Assembly: GCF_047250385.1 (NCBI RefSeq)
Contig: NZ_JBLBVM010000047.1
Coordinates: 62,001 to 126,000, forward strand
Direction: 5' to 3'
Source: Glaciecola sp047250385
GTDB lineage: Bacteria; Pseudomonadota; Gammaproteobacteria; Enterobacterales; Alteromonadaceae
Length of the DNA: 64,000 bases
Shown: piece by piece, positions 6,540 to 16,091 of the stretch
Position numbering within the stretch: position 1 is the first letter of the stretch
How the letters are laid out: every line of letters starts with the position of its first letter
Translations under genes and position numbers: made by a program
The notes under the pieces: generated by a model
What the model saw: only the letters and a program-made list of their open reading frames with translations
Told to the model about the DNA's origin: nothing
Database searches by the model: none

Positions 6540-9086
6540 TTATTCTTGCGCTGCGTTAGATATATTCATTTCTTTCACAAGATTCGCGGCAATATCTTCT
6601 TCAGTAAAACGCAAAGGTCTTAACTGAGGCTGAGTAGAATACAAACCTGTCTGGTCATCAAATTGTTCTGATTCCGGATTATGCGATTGAGAATAGCTGA
6701 GCAAACCCCTAGCAACCGGGCCATTTTCCGTAAAGTTTGCGATAAACATCCAGCTACTTCCATAAGCAATATGATAGCCTTTAGCTTCAGCGCTCAAAAT
6801 AGAAGTGTTATCCATCATTGGGTAAGTATGGCGCGGTATTTCAGTGCCGTTATTACCAGTGCTTGAGTTAAAGACATTGAATCCACCTTCGACATTATGT
6901 GCTCCACCCCAAGGGAAACGCTCCCCACTTGCTTGTCCGTTAGCCGTGCTTTTCTCAACAAACTGTACTTCCCCTAAGCTTGCATCTAGCTCAATACCAG
7001 CACGCTGGATCTTATCAATAGCCACTGCAAGCTGTTGGACCGTGGTTGAGTTATCAATTAAGCCGCGCGGAGTATTAATTGGATCGCTTACATCATAGGC
7101 TACAGACCATTGAGGATTTCGTGCAAACTGAAATGCAAATTCTCTAAATACATGTGCGCCAACACTTTCCGTATTCATCTTTGAATCCCACGCATTTAAA
7201 GCGTCGCAACCCTCGGCAATGTTTACTGTAGCAGTACCGATATCAACGTCTTCTTCGCGATTAGCTTGGCATATTGACAATAGTTCCGACAGTATCGCTT
7301 CACTAAGGTAATTACGATTTCCCAATAGGGCTTCTTCCACTTCGGCAATAGTGAATTTACCATCAGAGCCAGCAGCGTCAGATAACAACTTATGTGCCAT
7401 CCTTGAACGCAATGATTGCTCATTTCCAACTTTTCCATACAAAGGTGAAACGTCAGTAATTGGATTTTCTAAGTTTGTCAGCCAAAAGCTATCATTAGAG
7501 TTTTGTACATAATCTGTACCTTCATATTTTGGCGCACTGTCGTATGAAACTGGAAAATTGAAATCAAATGCGCTTGCGAAACCTGGAAGCACTGTAAAAC
7601 CAGCTAACTGCTTAGTTTGAATAAGTACAGGGTTTGTAGTTAATGCATTGATTGCAGTTGAAGTTAAACCGGGAACCGTAGAGTCATCGATGTAGAAGAC
7701 CTCACCCGATTTCGAAGCTGCCATGGTATTGTTAAAAATAACGCCGTCGTAATCTTTAAACGCTTGCTTGAATTCAGTCATATTGGTTGACAGATTCATC
7801 GCTAACCAATGATCAAAAATATCATAGTTAGGTAAGTTTGCATCCTTAATAGCGAAAGCAGATCCACCGTTTTCCCAATCAAAATTGCCAGGTACGACGA
7901 TCATAGGACCATAATTTGTTGTGTAACTGTTTTTCTTCAGCTTAATCGTTTGTCCCGGTGCTACCGCGACATCAATACTTAACTCCTTCTTATAGATAGT
8001 CCTCTTTTGACCGTCTACCGAATGTGTTAAGTTGCTTTGATCACTCGAATCTAAGGCGAGTTGATAAACAACAAAGTGCTCTGCCGTTGAGAAAGTATGC
8101 GTCCATGCTACATTTTCATTGAATCCGATATTAACCGCGCCAGGTAGACCCATTAGTGAGCCACCCATTACGTTCAAATGGCCAGGGATCGTTGTATGAA
8201 ATTGCCAGAATCTCAAGTTTCCAGTATGCGGAAAGTGCGGATTACCTAGTACCATTCCCATACCATTTTCAGTTTTATCAGAGCCCAAGCCCCAACCGTT
8301 CGATCCCATTTCTTGTGGATTACGCTCAGGTAAGGACACTTTAGGATTAATTTCAAACGGTATTCCTTGCTCTAAAGAGGAACCAGCAATTGGTGCTGCT
8401 GGTGTAGGGAATGGATTTTCACCTGGAGGTGCAGCAATAAACATTGGACCAAGGAAGTTTGCCGCGCCAGGCAAAAGCGCGACACCCAGTGAATAAGTTA
8501 ATAAATCGACGCTATCAATCTCTTGCACCCAAGGCTGATTTGCACAGCTCGGATCAATATTAGCAACACCAGTATCGTTTAGATATTGATTATAACCTTG
8601 CGTATAACCACTTAGTAAAGCGCGACTATTAGCACTTAGAGAAGCAAGATTTTGTTCCGCTGTTTCTCGAATGCCAAGGGTCAAGAAGCCAAAGTCATTA
8701 ATTAAATGCTCCGAATCACCTGTGCCTGCGTTTCTATCCGGACCTAAAAACTTCGCTCTTTCAGAGTTATATTTAATTATTTGGTCTGCTAAGATACACA
8801 TATTATCTTGGGCGAAAGCGTAACCGACACCAAATGCCATACTTTCTAAATTGTCCGCTTTGACATGGGGCACGCCATACTCGGTCCAACGAATGTTCGC
8901 TTGCAATTCACCATCAGCATCGAATGCTGGTAATGAAGGAGCCACAGGAGGCGTAGTTGGAGGAGTAACCGGCAGCGGTTGTGTTACTTCGTATTGCTTA
9001 TCATCACTACCACAGCCTGAAAGCGCAACAGCAACAGCAGCAACGGAGATTGAAACTCTAAAACGTGAAAAATCTAAACTTATCAA
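6540..9086 (-). CDS. Penicillin acylase family (S45) lipoprotein amidase
   Basis: This 848-aa Ntn-hydrolase precursor resembles penicillin, aculeacin and acyl-homoserine-lactone acylases, which cleave amide-linked acyl chains. It has a lipoprotein signal with lipobox L22-S23-G24-C25, a Pro/Thr linker, the alpha-chain opening IRWTEYGVPHVKADNLESM, and the autocleavage site before Ser262 in MGSNGWGLGSDK. Ser262 would become the N-terminal nucleophile of the beta chain, followed by GNPHFPHTG. It is predicted to be periplasmic or envelope-attached. The only workable start is TTG at 9084-9086: AAGGA lies seven bases upstream, and an in-frame TAG precedes it without an ATG. The substrate cannot be told from sequence; lactone quenching is possible. 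Confidence 0.88.
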   Translation of the reverse strand: MISLDFSRFRVSISVAAVAVALSGCGSDDKQYEVTQPLPVTPPTTPPVAPSLPAFDADGELQANIRWTEYGVPHVKADNLESMAFGVGYAFAQDNMCILADQIIKYNSERAKFLGPDRNAGTGDSEHLINDFGFLTLGIRETAEQNLASLSANSRALLSGYTQGYNQYLNDTGVANIDPSCANQPWVQEIDSVDLLTYSLGVALLPGAANFLGPMFIAAPPGENPFPTPAAPIAGSSLEQGIPFEINPKVSLPERNPQEMGSNGWGLGSDKTENGMGMVLGNPHFPHTGNLRFWQFHTTIPGHLNVMGGSLMGLPGAVNIGFNENVAWTHTFSTAEHFVVYQLALDSSDQSNLTHSVDGQKRTIYKKELSIDVAVAPGQTIKLKKNSYTTNYGPMIVVPGNFDWENGGSAFAIKDANLPNYDIFDHWLAMNLSTNMTEFKQAFKDYDGVIFNNTMAASKSGEVFYIDDSTVPGLTSTAINALTTNPVLIQTKQLAGFTVLPGFASAFDFNFPVSYDSAPKYEGTDYVQNSNDSFWLTNLENPITDVSPLYGKVGNEQSLRSRMAHKLLSDAAGSDGKFTIAEVEEALLGNRNYLSEAILSELLSICQANREEDVDIGTATVNIAEGCDALNAWDSKMNTESVGAHVFREFAFQFARNPQWSVAYDVSDPINTPRGLIDNSTTVQQLAVAIDKIQRAGIELDASLGEVQFVEKSTANGQASGERFPWGGAHNVEGGFNVFNSSTGNNGTEIPRHTYPMMDNTSILSAEAKGYHIAYGSSWMFIANFTENGPVARGLLSYSQSHNPESEQFDDQTGLYSTQPQLRPLRFTEEDIAANLVKEMNISNAAQE

Positions 9087-9241
9087 AACGATGTCCTTAT
9101 TATTATTTGGGTTCCATGGATCAGTCTAGTCTAAAAAAATAGCGAAGTAATAACAAATTAGTAAAATTTTGTTTCAAAAATGCACGTACTACTTTACACA
9201 AACAAATAGACAATTAACTCACATATAAATAGCAGGCAAAA

Positions 9242-9265
9242 AAAGCCAGCTTTTAAGCTGGCTTT
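9242..9265 (-). terminator. Rho-independent terminator of the VolA-like lipase gene
   Basis: AAAGCCAGCTT-TT-AAGCTGGCTTT is an 11-bp perfect stem. A run of eight A on the plus strand just left of it gives the T-tract on the minus strand, 30 bp after the stop at 9296. Confidence 0.92.
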
Positions 9266-9295
9266 CAAAGATACTTATTTGTTTACAACATTATC

Positions 9296-11890
9296 TTAGT
9301 TAGCAACAACAGCTTCGTTCGTTATAACGATTGCTGTTGCACCTGACCCAACATAGTTAGCCAACTCACGTTGCATTTCCTCCGTAACAGCCGCGCTGCT
9401 AGACGGATTCAAGCTACTTGCATGAGCACCTTCAGTAAACTTAACAATGCCGCTAATTGGCGATGTGCTTGCTGCCGTTGATGAAATTTGCTGCAAGCCC
9501 ATGATATTAGCTAATGCCTGTTGACCAGCTAAAGGAAGCGCTGTCGTTACAGGAATTACTTGGTCTGGCAGATTTGCATCACCGTCACCCACTACAGTCA
9601 TCATGTGAACAGGCGTGTTGCTTGCCAAAGTACCAAAATAGTTAATAGGGTCAGCAGAGTCGATCATTGTTTGTGCAGCAAATGCGAACTGGCCAAACAA
9701 TGCGTTAGCACCCGCTAATTGCTCTGGAGTTAAGGCACCTAAGAAACCATTCACAGCACCAACCAATTGCGCTTCAGATACATTTACAGTTCCGAAAGTC
9801 GCTATTAAGAAAGCCTGAAAATCAGGTGAGCCTTGAGACAACAACAAGCCTTTTACTAATGGACCAAATGCAGCCGACTCTAGTAAGAAGTTAGCTGTGC
9901 CACCACCAGGAGACTCTAACGACGCAGCCTGAATCGCAAACATGCCATCAAAAGCGCTTAATGGACCAGCAAAGCCTGTGTTAGCAATAGATGCGAAGTT
10001 GCCGCCAGTTATTGCACCAAGAGAAACACCGAACACAGATACATTTGAAGTATCAATATCAACAGATTGCGTTGTCGTTGTGTCTACAACAGCATTCAAA
10101 CCCAGTCTTAAGCCTAATAAATCAGACACACTTTGACGTAAGTTATCTCTACCCGTTGGCAATACACCTAAATTCAAGTAGTGCGTAGCACTGACAGTCG
10201 TAGCATTAAGTTCATCGGTGCCATCGCCATCTAAATCGAATCCACGAGAACCGTGAATTGGCTGATCAATTGCAACAGTCGCAAAACCAGCTAATGATAA
10301 TGCACCCGTTACTGCTAACATGTCTTCTTTTTTCGACGTTATACCGTGAGCTAACATCACAACAGGCCAACCTGCATCTGGTTTTGCAATTGCAAACCCT
10401 AGCGCCCCGGCTACTTGAACATTAGGTACCGTAATTTGTACATCTAAAGTTTCAAAACCTTGGTTTCCACCTGTCATTTGAGGTACAGGGTTGAATTTGG
10501 TTAAGTTACGGTCACGATCTAGTAGCTCGCCGTTAATTCTTACATCAGCTAAACCAACTTGTGTACATAAAGCTGCGTTTGGACCTGGAGTCGCGCTTGG
10601 TAGTACAGACGCCGCATTTGCAAGAACGATTCCGCTATCACATGCCGCTTTCCAGAACGTATTGACTGGAGCCAATGGGTTCTCAGCGCTCGGAACACCT
10701 GAATAGTATGGTAATGAAATATTACCTTCATAACGAGTTGCTGCGCAGAATTGACCTACTTGGCCCAAAATTCCTGTTGCTACGCCTGCTGCGAAAACAT
10801 TAACTTCAGCAGTGTCACTACCAAAACCACCGCCAGCACTTACAAGTAAGCCTGAACATGTAGTGAAAGATGAGAAATCAGATGCATTAATAGCTGGAAT
10901 AAGTGGTTCAGCTTCAGGCGGTAAACCCGCAATCCCCTGCTGCACTGCACCAGCGACTAGTGCTTCTGAAACCAAGCCTAGTGCTTCCATTGAGTTTGGA
11001 CCTGAGTCAACATCTCTAGCGATAATCGCCGGTAAAGCTTCACCAGCAGTTGGGTCACCAGCAGCTGCGCGCCCAGCAAATTCAGCAATCATTAGTTGCT
11101 TAACCGTGTCCAGTACATTAGAGATTGACTGAGTAGTAAATGCAGAAACATAAGTCACGTTGTCTGTTTGTACGCCGGCAGCAGTCAGAGAGTCGAGGTG
11201 AAGATTAATTAATTGTTGCAAACTCAGCTGTGAAGCGCTCGCCAAAGGCATAGTATCAATATCTTGTGCAACAAGCTCCCATGTTGTGGAGCCTTTTACC
11301 GATTTAGAAGATGAATCTTTCAAATCGTCAGTCATCACCAACAAATAACCTTGAGCAGGTTTAAGCGGTTTTAATGGGATGACAGCGATTGTATTGTTGT
11401 CTGTTAAGTTAAGCACATAGTCAACACCAAATGTTAACTTGTCACCTACTTTACAGCCTGCGCTTGGAATCTTTATAGATGCACAGCCAGCATCTTGTTG
11501 GTTCAAGCCCAAAGTTGCTTCGTATAAATGAACACCTGCGCTGAGTGTGCTAGCGTCAAGTTGTGTATTTGGAGGCGTTTCAACGTCTATTACGAAAGGT
11601 TGAGTAGTTGACCAACCGTCTAAAACATTCAATGCATTTTGAGGGTCACCGAAGTTGCTAGGATCGTCAACAGGAATATTTAAGGTATAATCAAAGAAAC
11701 CATCATCGCCTGGCAACATTAGCAAATCATTTGGAATATTTAAGTTACCATTTGCCGGATCGAATACGACTCGCGAAAAAGGAGTTTGTGCAGGTGCGTC
11801 CTCTCTAAGTTCTTCAAGAGTGTCGCCACCACCGCAACCAGCTAGGCCCAAAGCAGCCAAAACACTAGTGCTAATTAACAATTTGTTCAT
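9296..11890 (-). CDS. VolA/Pla-1-type outer-membrane lipase lipoprotein
   Basis: This 864-aa protein is a lipoprotein (lipobox ending at C19 in LGLAGCGGG) of the Pla-1/cef extracellular lipase family. The family includes Vibrio VolA, a surface lysophospholipase. The N-terminal IPNDLLMLPGDDGFFDYTLN segment is the family signature. The alpha/beta-hydrolase part shows the oxyanion-region VMLAHGITSKKEDM, then QPIHGSRG, and the nucleophile elbow GVSLG with Ser623. A late Asp (VGDGDANLPDQ) and His (TEGAHASSLNP) complete a likely triad. It would release fatty acids from lipids at the cell surface. The gene has its own terminator and is separated by 209 bp from the acylase gene downstream. Confidence 0.88.
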   Translation of the reverse strand: MNKLLISTSVLAALGLAGCGGGDTLEELREDAPAQTPFSRVVFDPANGNLNIPNDLLMLPGDDGFFDYTLNIPVDDPSNFGDPQNALNVLDGWSTTQPFVIDVETPPNTQLDASTLSAGVHLYEATLGLNQQDAGCASIKIPSAGCKVGDKLTFGVDYVLNLTDNNTIAVIPLKPLKPAQGYLLVMTDDLKDSSSKSVKGSTTWELVAQDIDTMPLASASQLSLQQLINLHLDSLTAAGVQTDNVTYVSAFTTQSISNVLDTVKQLMIAEFAGRAAAGDPTAGEALPAIIARDVDSGPNSMEALGLVSEALVAGAVQQGIAGLPPEAEPLIPAINASDFSSFTTCSGLLVSAGGGFGSDTAEVNVFAAGVATGILGQVGQFCAATRYEGNISLPYYSGVPSAENPLAPVNTFWKAACDSGIVLANAASVLPSATPGPNAALCTQVGLADVRINGELLDRDRNLTKFNPVPQMTGGNQGFETLDVQITVPNVQVAGALGFAIAKPDAGWPVVMLAHGITSKKEDMLAVTGALSLAGFATVAIDQPIHGSRGFDLDGDGTDELNATTVSATHYLNLGVLPTGRDNLRQSVSDLLGLRLGLNAVVDTTTTQSVDIDTSNVSVFGVSLGAITGGNFASIANTGFAGPLSAFDGMFAIQAASLESPGGGTANFLLESAAFGPLVKGLLLSQGSPDFQAFLIATFGTVNVSEAQLVGAVNGFLGALTPEQLAGANALFGQFAFAAQTMIDSADPINYFGTLASNTPVHMMTVVGDGDANLPDQVIPVTTALPLAGQQALANIMGLQQISSTAASTSPISGIVKFTEGAHASSLNPSSSAAVTEEMQRELANYVGSGATAIVITNEAVVAN

Positions 11891-12157
11891 TCATTTTCCC
11901 CACTTGCTTACAGATAATATTTATCCATTACATTTCTAGTTATTATTAACGCAATGGTATTGCGGATAGTCTAACAAGTATGACCAGTTATATTTATCGT
12001 AATAGTATTGACTTTGACTTCACTTTGCAAAGGTTTGTTAATACTTTGTAATGAAAATAACTAAATTTTTATAAATAAGCACTAACAGCTTTAGCCATAT
12101 TATATTCTACGTTACCATATCGTCTTTCGATTCTAAGCAAATAACAAACTAAAAAAT

Positions 12158-12910
12158 ATGCAATCACATTCACAATATGTAGCTTCAGATAACGCATTAC
12201 GCGATAAAATCGTTTTAATAACTGGTGCAGGCGATGGCATCGGTAAACAAGCAGCAATAACTTTCGCTCAACATGGTGCAGAGGTAATATTGTTGGGAAG
12301 AACAGTGGCGAAGCTTGAAAGTACTTATGATGAAATTGTGAGCAATGGCGGGCTACAGCCCACTATCGTACCAATCGACTTCAAAGGCGCAAGTCCAAAA
12401 AATTATCAAGATATGGTCGCAAGTATCGAAGGACAATTGAAAAAAATTGATGTCGTTTTATTCAACGCGAGTGTTCTCGGTAATTTATGTCCATTTCATG
12501 AGATAAAAGAGTCAGAATTTTTGGAAGTTAATCAAGTGAACTTGAATAGTCAGTTTTTTATGACGCAAGCGCTGTTACCTTTACTTAAGAAGAACAAAAA
12601 CACCTCTGTTATTTATACAACTTCGTCAGTGGGCAGAACAGGTCGCGCTTACTGGGGAACGTATAGCATTTCTAAATTTGCGACAGAAGGCATGATGCAA
12701 GTGCTAGCTGATGAGTATAAAAACACTGGAATTCGTTTTAATTGCATTAATCCGGGCGCAACTAAAACAAGTATGAGAGCTAAAGCCTTTCCTGGTGAAA
12801 AACCAGATTCGCTTAAAACACCTGAAGATATTATGCCCACTTACTTATATTTAGCGTCCGATGACAGTATAGGCGTTAACGGTCAGTCTCTAGACTGCCA
12901 AGTAAAGTAA
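12158..12910 (+). CDS. yciK: Short-chain dehydrogenase/reductase YciK
   Basis: This 250-aa classical SDR enzyme closely resembles E. coli YciK. The NAD(P)-binding motif is ITGAGDGIGKQAA (residues 23-35 region), NAS replaces the usual NAG, and the catalytic Ser-Tyr-Lys is visible in TTSSVGRTGRAYWGTYSISK. The C-terminal NCINPGATKTSMRAKAFP and LKTPEDIMPTYLYL are YciK-like. The physiological substrate of YciK is not established. The gene stands alone on the plus strand, divergent from the lipase gene across 267 bp and convergent with glnS. A bidirectional hairpin ends it at 13045-13073. Confidence 0.88.
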   Translation: MQSHSQYVASDNALRDKIVLITGAGDGIGKQAAITFAQHGAEVILLGRTVAKLESTYDEIVSNGGLQPTIVPIDFKGASPKNYQDMVASIEGQLKKIDVVLFNASVLGNLCPFHEIKESEFLEVNQVNLNSQFFMTQALLPLLKKNKNTSVIYTTSSVGRTGRAYWGTYSISKFATEGMMQVLADEYKNTGIRFNCINPGATKTSMRAKAFPGEKPDSLKTPEDIMPTYLYLASDDSIGVNGQSLDCQVK

Positions 12911-13044
12911 ATCCGCTTATCTAACGAGGTCGTTCTGCAATTTCTCTCATAAAATATGAGTCACTTTTATATGTGTCACGTTTGTATAAGATATGAGGAT
13001 TGTAAAAGCTTTGTATTAGCGACCACAAACAGCTTTAAAATACG

Positions 13045-13073
13045 AAACGCCCGATGGAATACACCGGGCGTTT
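13045..13073. terminator. Hairpin terminator between yciK and glnS
   Basis: AAACGCCCG and CGGGCGTTT form a perfect 9-bp stem around an 11-base loop in the convergent gap. Weak A/T tails on both sides allow use in either direction. The surrounding 12911-13163 has no gene. Confidence 0.7.
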
Positions 13074-13163
13074 ATATGAAACAAGTGTCAGCCTTTATCA
13101 AGCTGACTAAGCAACTCGGGCTAGTAACTCAGGGCTAACACCTCTGCTAGCCCCATTATCATC

Positions 13164-14828
13164 TTAGTTATTCATCTTAGCCCAAGTATCTCGCAGCTCT
13201 ACTGTTCTATTAATGAGCAAAGCTTCCGGCTTACTTTCTTTATCGATACAAAAGTAGCCTGTTCTTTCAAATTGAAAAGCGTCTTCATGATTGGCATCTG
13301 CTAAAGATGGCTCGACTATCCCCTGCTTCACGATTAATGATTGCTGGTTAATCGCTGCCGTAAAGTCTTCTTCCGCAGCTGGATTAGCAGAAGTAAATAA
13401 ACGGTCATAAAGCCTTACTTCAGCTTTTTTACCTTCCGCCGCGCTTACCCAGTGGATAACACCTTTCGCTTTACGACCATCTTCAGGGTCTTTACCTAAT
13501 GTAGACGAGTCATAAGTACAGTAAACAGTTGACACTTCACCATTTTCATCAAGGTCGCAACGATCTGCGCGCAAAAAGTAGGCATTACGTAAACGAACTT
13601 CTTTTTCAAGTACTAAGCGTTTGAATTTCTTATTCGCAGATTCTCTAAAGTCTTCTTTTTCAATCCACAGTTCTTTGCTGAAAGGTACTTTCCTAGTCCC
13701 CATTGATTCATCACTTGGATGATTTGGCGCATCTAACCATTCAACTTGATCTTCAGGGTAGTTTTCAATTACAACTTTCAATGGATCTAATACGGCCATT
13801 CGGCGTGGCGCTGCAGCATTTAATTCATCGCGAATACAGGCTTCGAGCATGCTCATCTCAACCAAATTATCCATCTTCGTTACGCCGATTCGCAAACAGA
13901 ACTCTCTGACCGATGAGGGTGTGTACCCTCGTCTTCTAAGCCCAGCAATGGTAGGCATTCGAGGATCGTCCCAGCCTTCAACGTGATTTTCTTCAACGAG
14001 TTGAATCAACTTGCGCTTGCTCAGTACCGTATATTCAAGATTAAGGCGAGAAAACTCATACTGCTTCGGTGAGCAATCAATAGAAATGTTTTCAATGACC
14101 CAATCGTACAAGCGACGGTTATCTTGGAATTCTAGTGTGCACAATGAGTGCGTGATACCTTCAATCGCATCCGAAATACAATGAGTGAAGTCGTACATTG
14201 GATAAATGCACCATTTATCACCCGTCTGATGATGATGCGCAAACTTAACTCGATAAAGAACAGGATCGCGCATACACATGAAGGATGAACTCATGTCAAT
14301 TTTCGCACGCAAACAACACTCGCCCTCTTTAAAATCCCCAGCTTTCATTTTTGCAAATAGCTCAAGATTCTCTTCTGCGCTCGTATCACGATACGGACTA
14401 TTAGTGCCAGGCGCAGTGAGTGTTCCTCGCATTTCACGCATTTTTTCTTGAGAACTAAAATCTACATAAGCTAAACCTTTACCAATTAATTCGACAGCGT
14501 ATTGATGTAATTGATCAAAGTAATTTGATGAGTATCTTTCTTCACCGCTCCACGAAAAACCAAGCCAATTTACGTCTTGCTTAATTGAGTTAACAAAATC
14601 GATATCTTCTTTGTCAGGATTCGTATCATCAAAACGCAAGTTACACTTGCCTTCATAATCCTGAGCAATTCCAAAATTCAAGCAAATCGATTTAGCATGC
14701 CCAATATGCAAATATCCATTTGGCTCAGGAGGAAAGCGAGTTGTCACGGTAGTGTGCAAGCCACTTTGCAAATCTTTATCTATGATTTGTCGAATAAAAT
14801 TGGACGGTCGATGCTCAATCTCGGCCAT
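13164..14828 (-). CDS. glnS: Glutaminyl-tRNA synthetase
   Basis: This 554-aa class I aminoacyl-tRNA synthetase charges tRNA-Gln with glutamine in the cytoplasm. The HIGH-type motif is PPEPNGYLHIGHAKS near residue 34, and the KMSKS-type loop is VLSKRKL. The segment WDDPRMPTIAGLRRRGYTP is the typical GlnRS/GluRS anticodon-side signature, and the C-terminal two-barrel domain is complete. Length matches E. coli GlnS (about 554 aa). The ATG at 14826-14828 gives the opening MAEIEHRPSNFIRQIIDKDL, which aligns with known enzymes. It is a single gene divergent from the LacI-type regulator, with 170 bp between them. Confidence 0.97.
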   Translation of the reverse strand: MAEIEHRPSNFIRQIIDKDLQSGLHTTVTTRFPPEPNGYLHIGHAKSICLNFGIAQDYEGKCNLRFDDTNPDKEDIDFVNSIKQDVNWLGFSWSGEERYSSNYFDQLHQYAVELIGKGLAYVDFSSQEKMREMRGTLTAPGTNSPYRDTSAEENLELFAKMKAGDFKEGECCLRAKIDMSSSFMCMRDPVLYRVKFAHHHQTGDKWCIYPMYDFTHCISDAIEGITHSLCTLEFQDNRRLYDWVIENISIDCSPKQYEFSRLNLEYTVLSKRKLIQLVEENHVEGWDDPRMPTIAGLRRRGYTPSSVREFCLRIGVTKMDNLVEMSMLEACIRDELNAAAPRRMAVLDPLKVVIENYPEDQVEWLDAPNHPSDESMGTRKVPFSKELWIEKEDFRESANKKFKRLVLEKEVRLRNAYFLRADRCDLDENGEVSTVYCTYDSSTLGKDPEDGRKAKGVIHWVSAAEGKKAEVRLYDRLFTSANPAAEEDFTAAINQQSLIVKQGIVEPSLADANHEDAFQFERTGYFCIDKESKPEALLINRTVELRDTWAKMNN

Positions 14829-14998
14829 GTGTAAATGTTCCTTAAGTGTGTAGATATGTTTTTTCGGGAGTATATCACTTTGAAGCCATTACAATAGCCA
14901 GAATTTTACATTTTAGTCAGTCTTCATAGTAAAGAATTTGAACTTGATAGTGCGACTAGTGTATAAACAGGTAACAAACAATAAGAATTCATCAATAA

Positions 14999-16033
14999 AT
15001 GAAGAGCAAAGCAACCTCATTTGATATTGCCCACATGGCAGGTGTATCGCAATCTACAGTATCCCGAGCCCTCAGTGACAGTCCTCTAGTCAATGCGGAG
15101 ACCAGAGAGCGCATAAAGAAAATTGCCAAAGATCTGAATTATAAAGTAGACAAAAATGCGAGTAATTTGCGCAGACAACATAGCCTTACTTTAGCCTTAT
15201 TGCTATTTGAAGACCCTACTTCTGACGATTCTTTGATCAATCCATTTTTTATCTCAATGTTGGGCAGTATAACGAAAGCTACCGCAGCCGCTGGTTATGA
15301 CCTTTTAGTCTCGTTCCAAAATTTGAAAGATGACTGGCATGCCGTTTATGAAGACTCAAACAAAGCCGATGGTCTAATTTTACTTGGCTACGGCAGTTAC
15401 ACCGACTATGAATACAAGTTGTCTCAGCTTGAAGAGCAAGGAACACGCTTTTTACGCTGGGGAGCGCCTGATAAGAAACACCCTGGTGTCTCAATAGGTT
15501 GTGATAATTTCTTAGGCGGCGTTGAGATCACAAAACACCTCGTTACTCTAGGTCATCGAAGTTTTGCTTTTATAGGGATTGCCGATGAAAGTGCGCCTGA
15601 ATTTAAAGCTCGTTATGATGGCTTTATCACAGTATTAGCTCAAGGTGGTTTCGATATTTCAAAGATTGTTCAAAAAGACGCGATATCTACCGAACTCGCT
15701 GGTTACAAAGCGGCGATGGAAATTTTGGATGGAGAACATCCAGATGCTATTGTTTGCGCTTCAGATTTGATTGCTATGGGTGCGATAAGAGCAATTAGAA
15801 GTAAAGGTTTGAAAGTGCCCAGAGACCTTGCTGTTGTCGGTTACGACAATATTCAAATTAGTGAGTTTGCTTCAACACCACTCACAACGGTTCAACAGAA
15901 CACGCAACTAGCTGGAGAACTGCTGGTATCGAACCTGTTAAAGATGATCCACAATGAGCCTGTCAAAGACTACTTAATGCCACCTGAATTGATTGTTAGA
16001 GAGTCTTGTGGGGCTGGTTTCAAAGCCAGTTAG
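14999..16033 (+). CDS. LacI-family sugar-responsive regulator of the PUL
   Basis: This 344-aa protein has an N-terminal LacI helix-turn-helix (ATSFDIAHMAGVSQSTVSRA, residues 5-24). The hinge helix follows near residues 50-60, and a periplasmic-binding-protein-like sugar domain ends in the usual VVGYDNIQISEFASTPLTTV segment. It stands first in a run of alpha-glucan genes. A LacI-type palindrome (TGCATACGTATKCA) occurs before three operons of that run, so this protein is the natural candidate to bind it. The sensed sugar is likely maltose or a short alpha-glucan, by context only. I saw no copy of the palindrome before the regulator itself. Confidence 0.88.
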   Translation: MKSKATSFDIAHMAGVSQSTVSRALSDSPLVNAETRERIKKIAKDLNYKVDKNASNLRRQHSLTLALLLFEDPTSDDSLINPFFISMLGSITKATAAAGYDLLVSFQNLKDDWHAVYEDSNKADGLILLGYGSYTDYEYKLSQLEEQGTRFLRWGAPDKKHPGVSIGCDNFLGGVEITKHLVTLGHRSFAFIGIADESAPEFKARYDGFITVLAQGGFDISKIVQKDAISTELAGYKAAMEILDGEHPDAIVCASDLIAMGAIRAIRSKGLKVPRDLAVVGYDNIQISEFASTPLTTVQQNTQLAGELLVSNLLKMIHNEPVKDYLMPPELIVRESCGAGFKAS

Positions 16034-16044
16034 AAAATAAAAAA

Positions 16045-16073
16045 CCCCAGCGACATATATTATGTAGCTGGGG
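16045..16073 (-). terminator. Terminator of the MFS transporter gene
   Basis: CCCCAGCGACATA and TATGTAGCTGGGG pair with one mismatch around a 3-base loop. On the minus strand the stem is followed by TTTTTTATTTT. It also lies just after the LacI-type gene, but the plus strand lacks a T-tract. Confidence 0.8.
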
Positions 16074-16091
16074 CCAACCAGGGAACAAGGT

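Noticed and set aside
10812..11132. 106-codon plus-strand frame opposite the VolA-like lipase gene
   Set aside because: Antisense to a gene with a full lipobox and catalytic motifs; composition explained by that gene.
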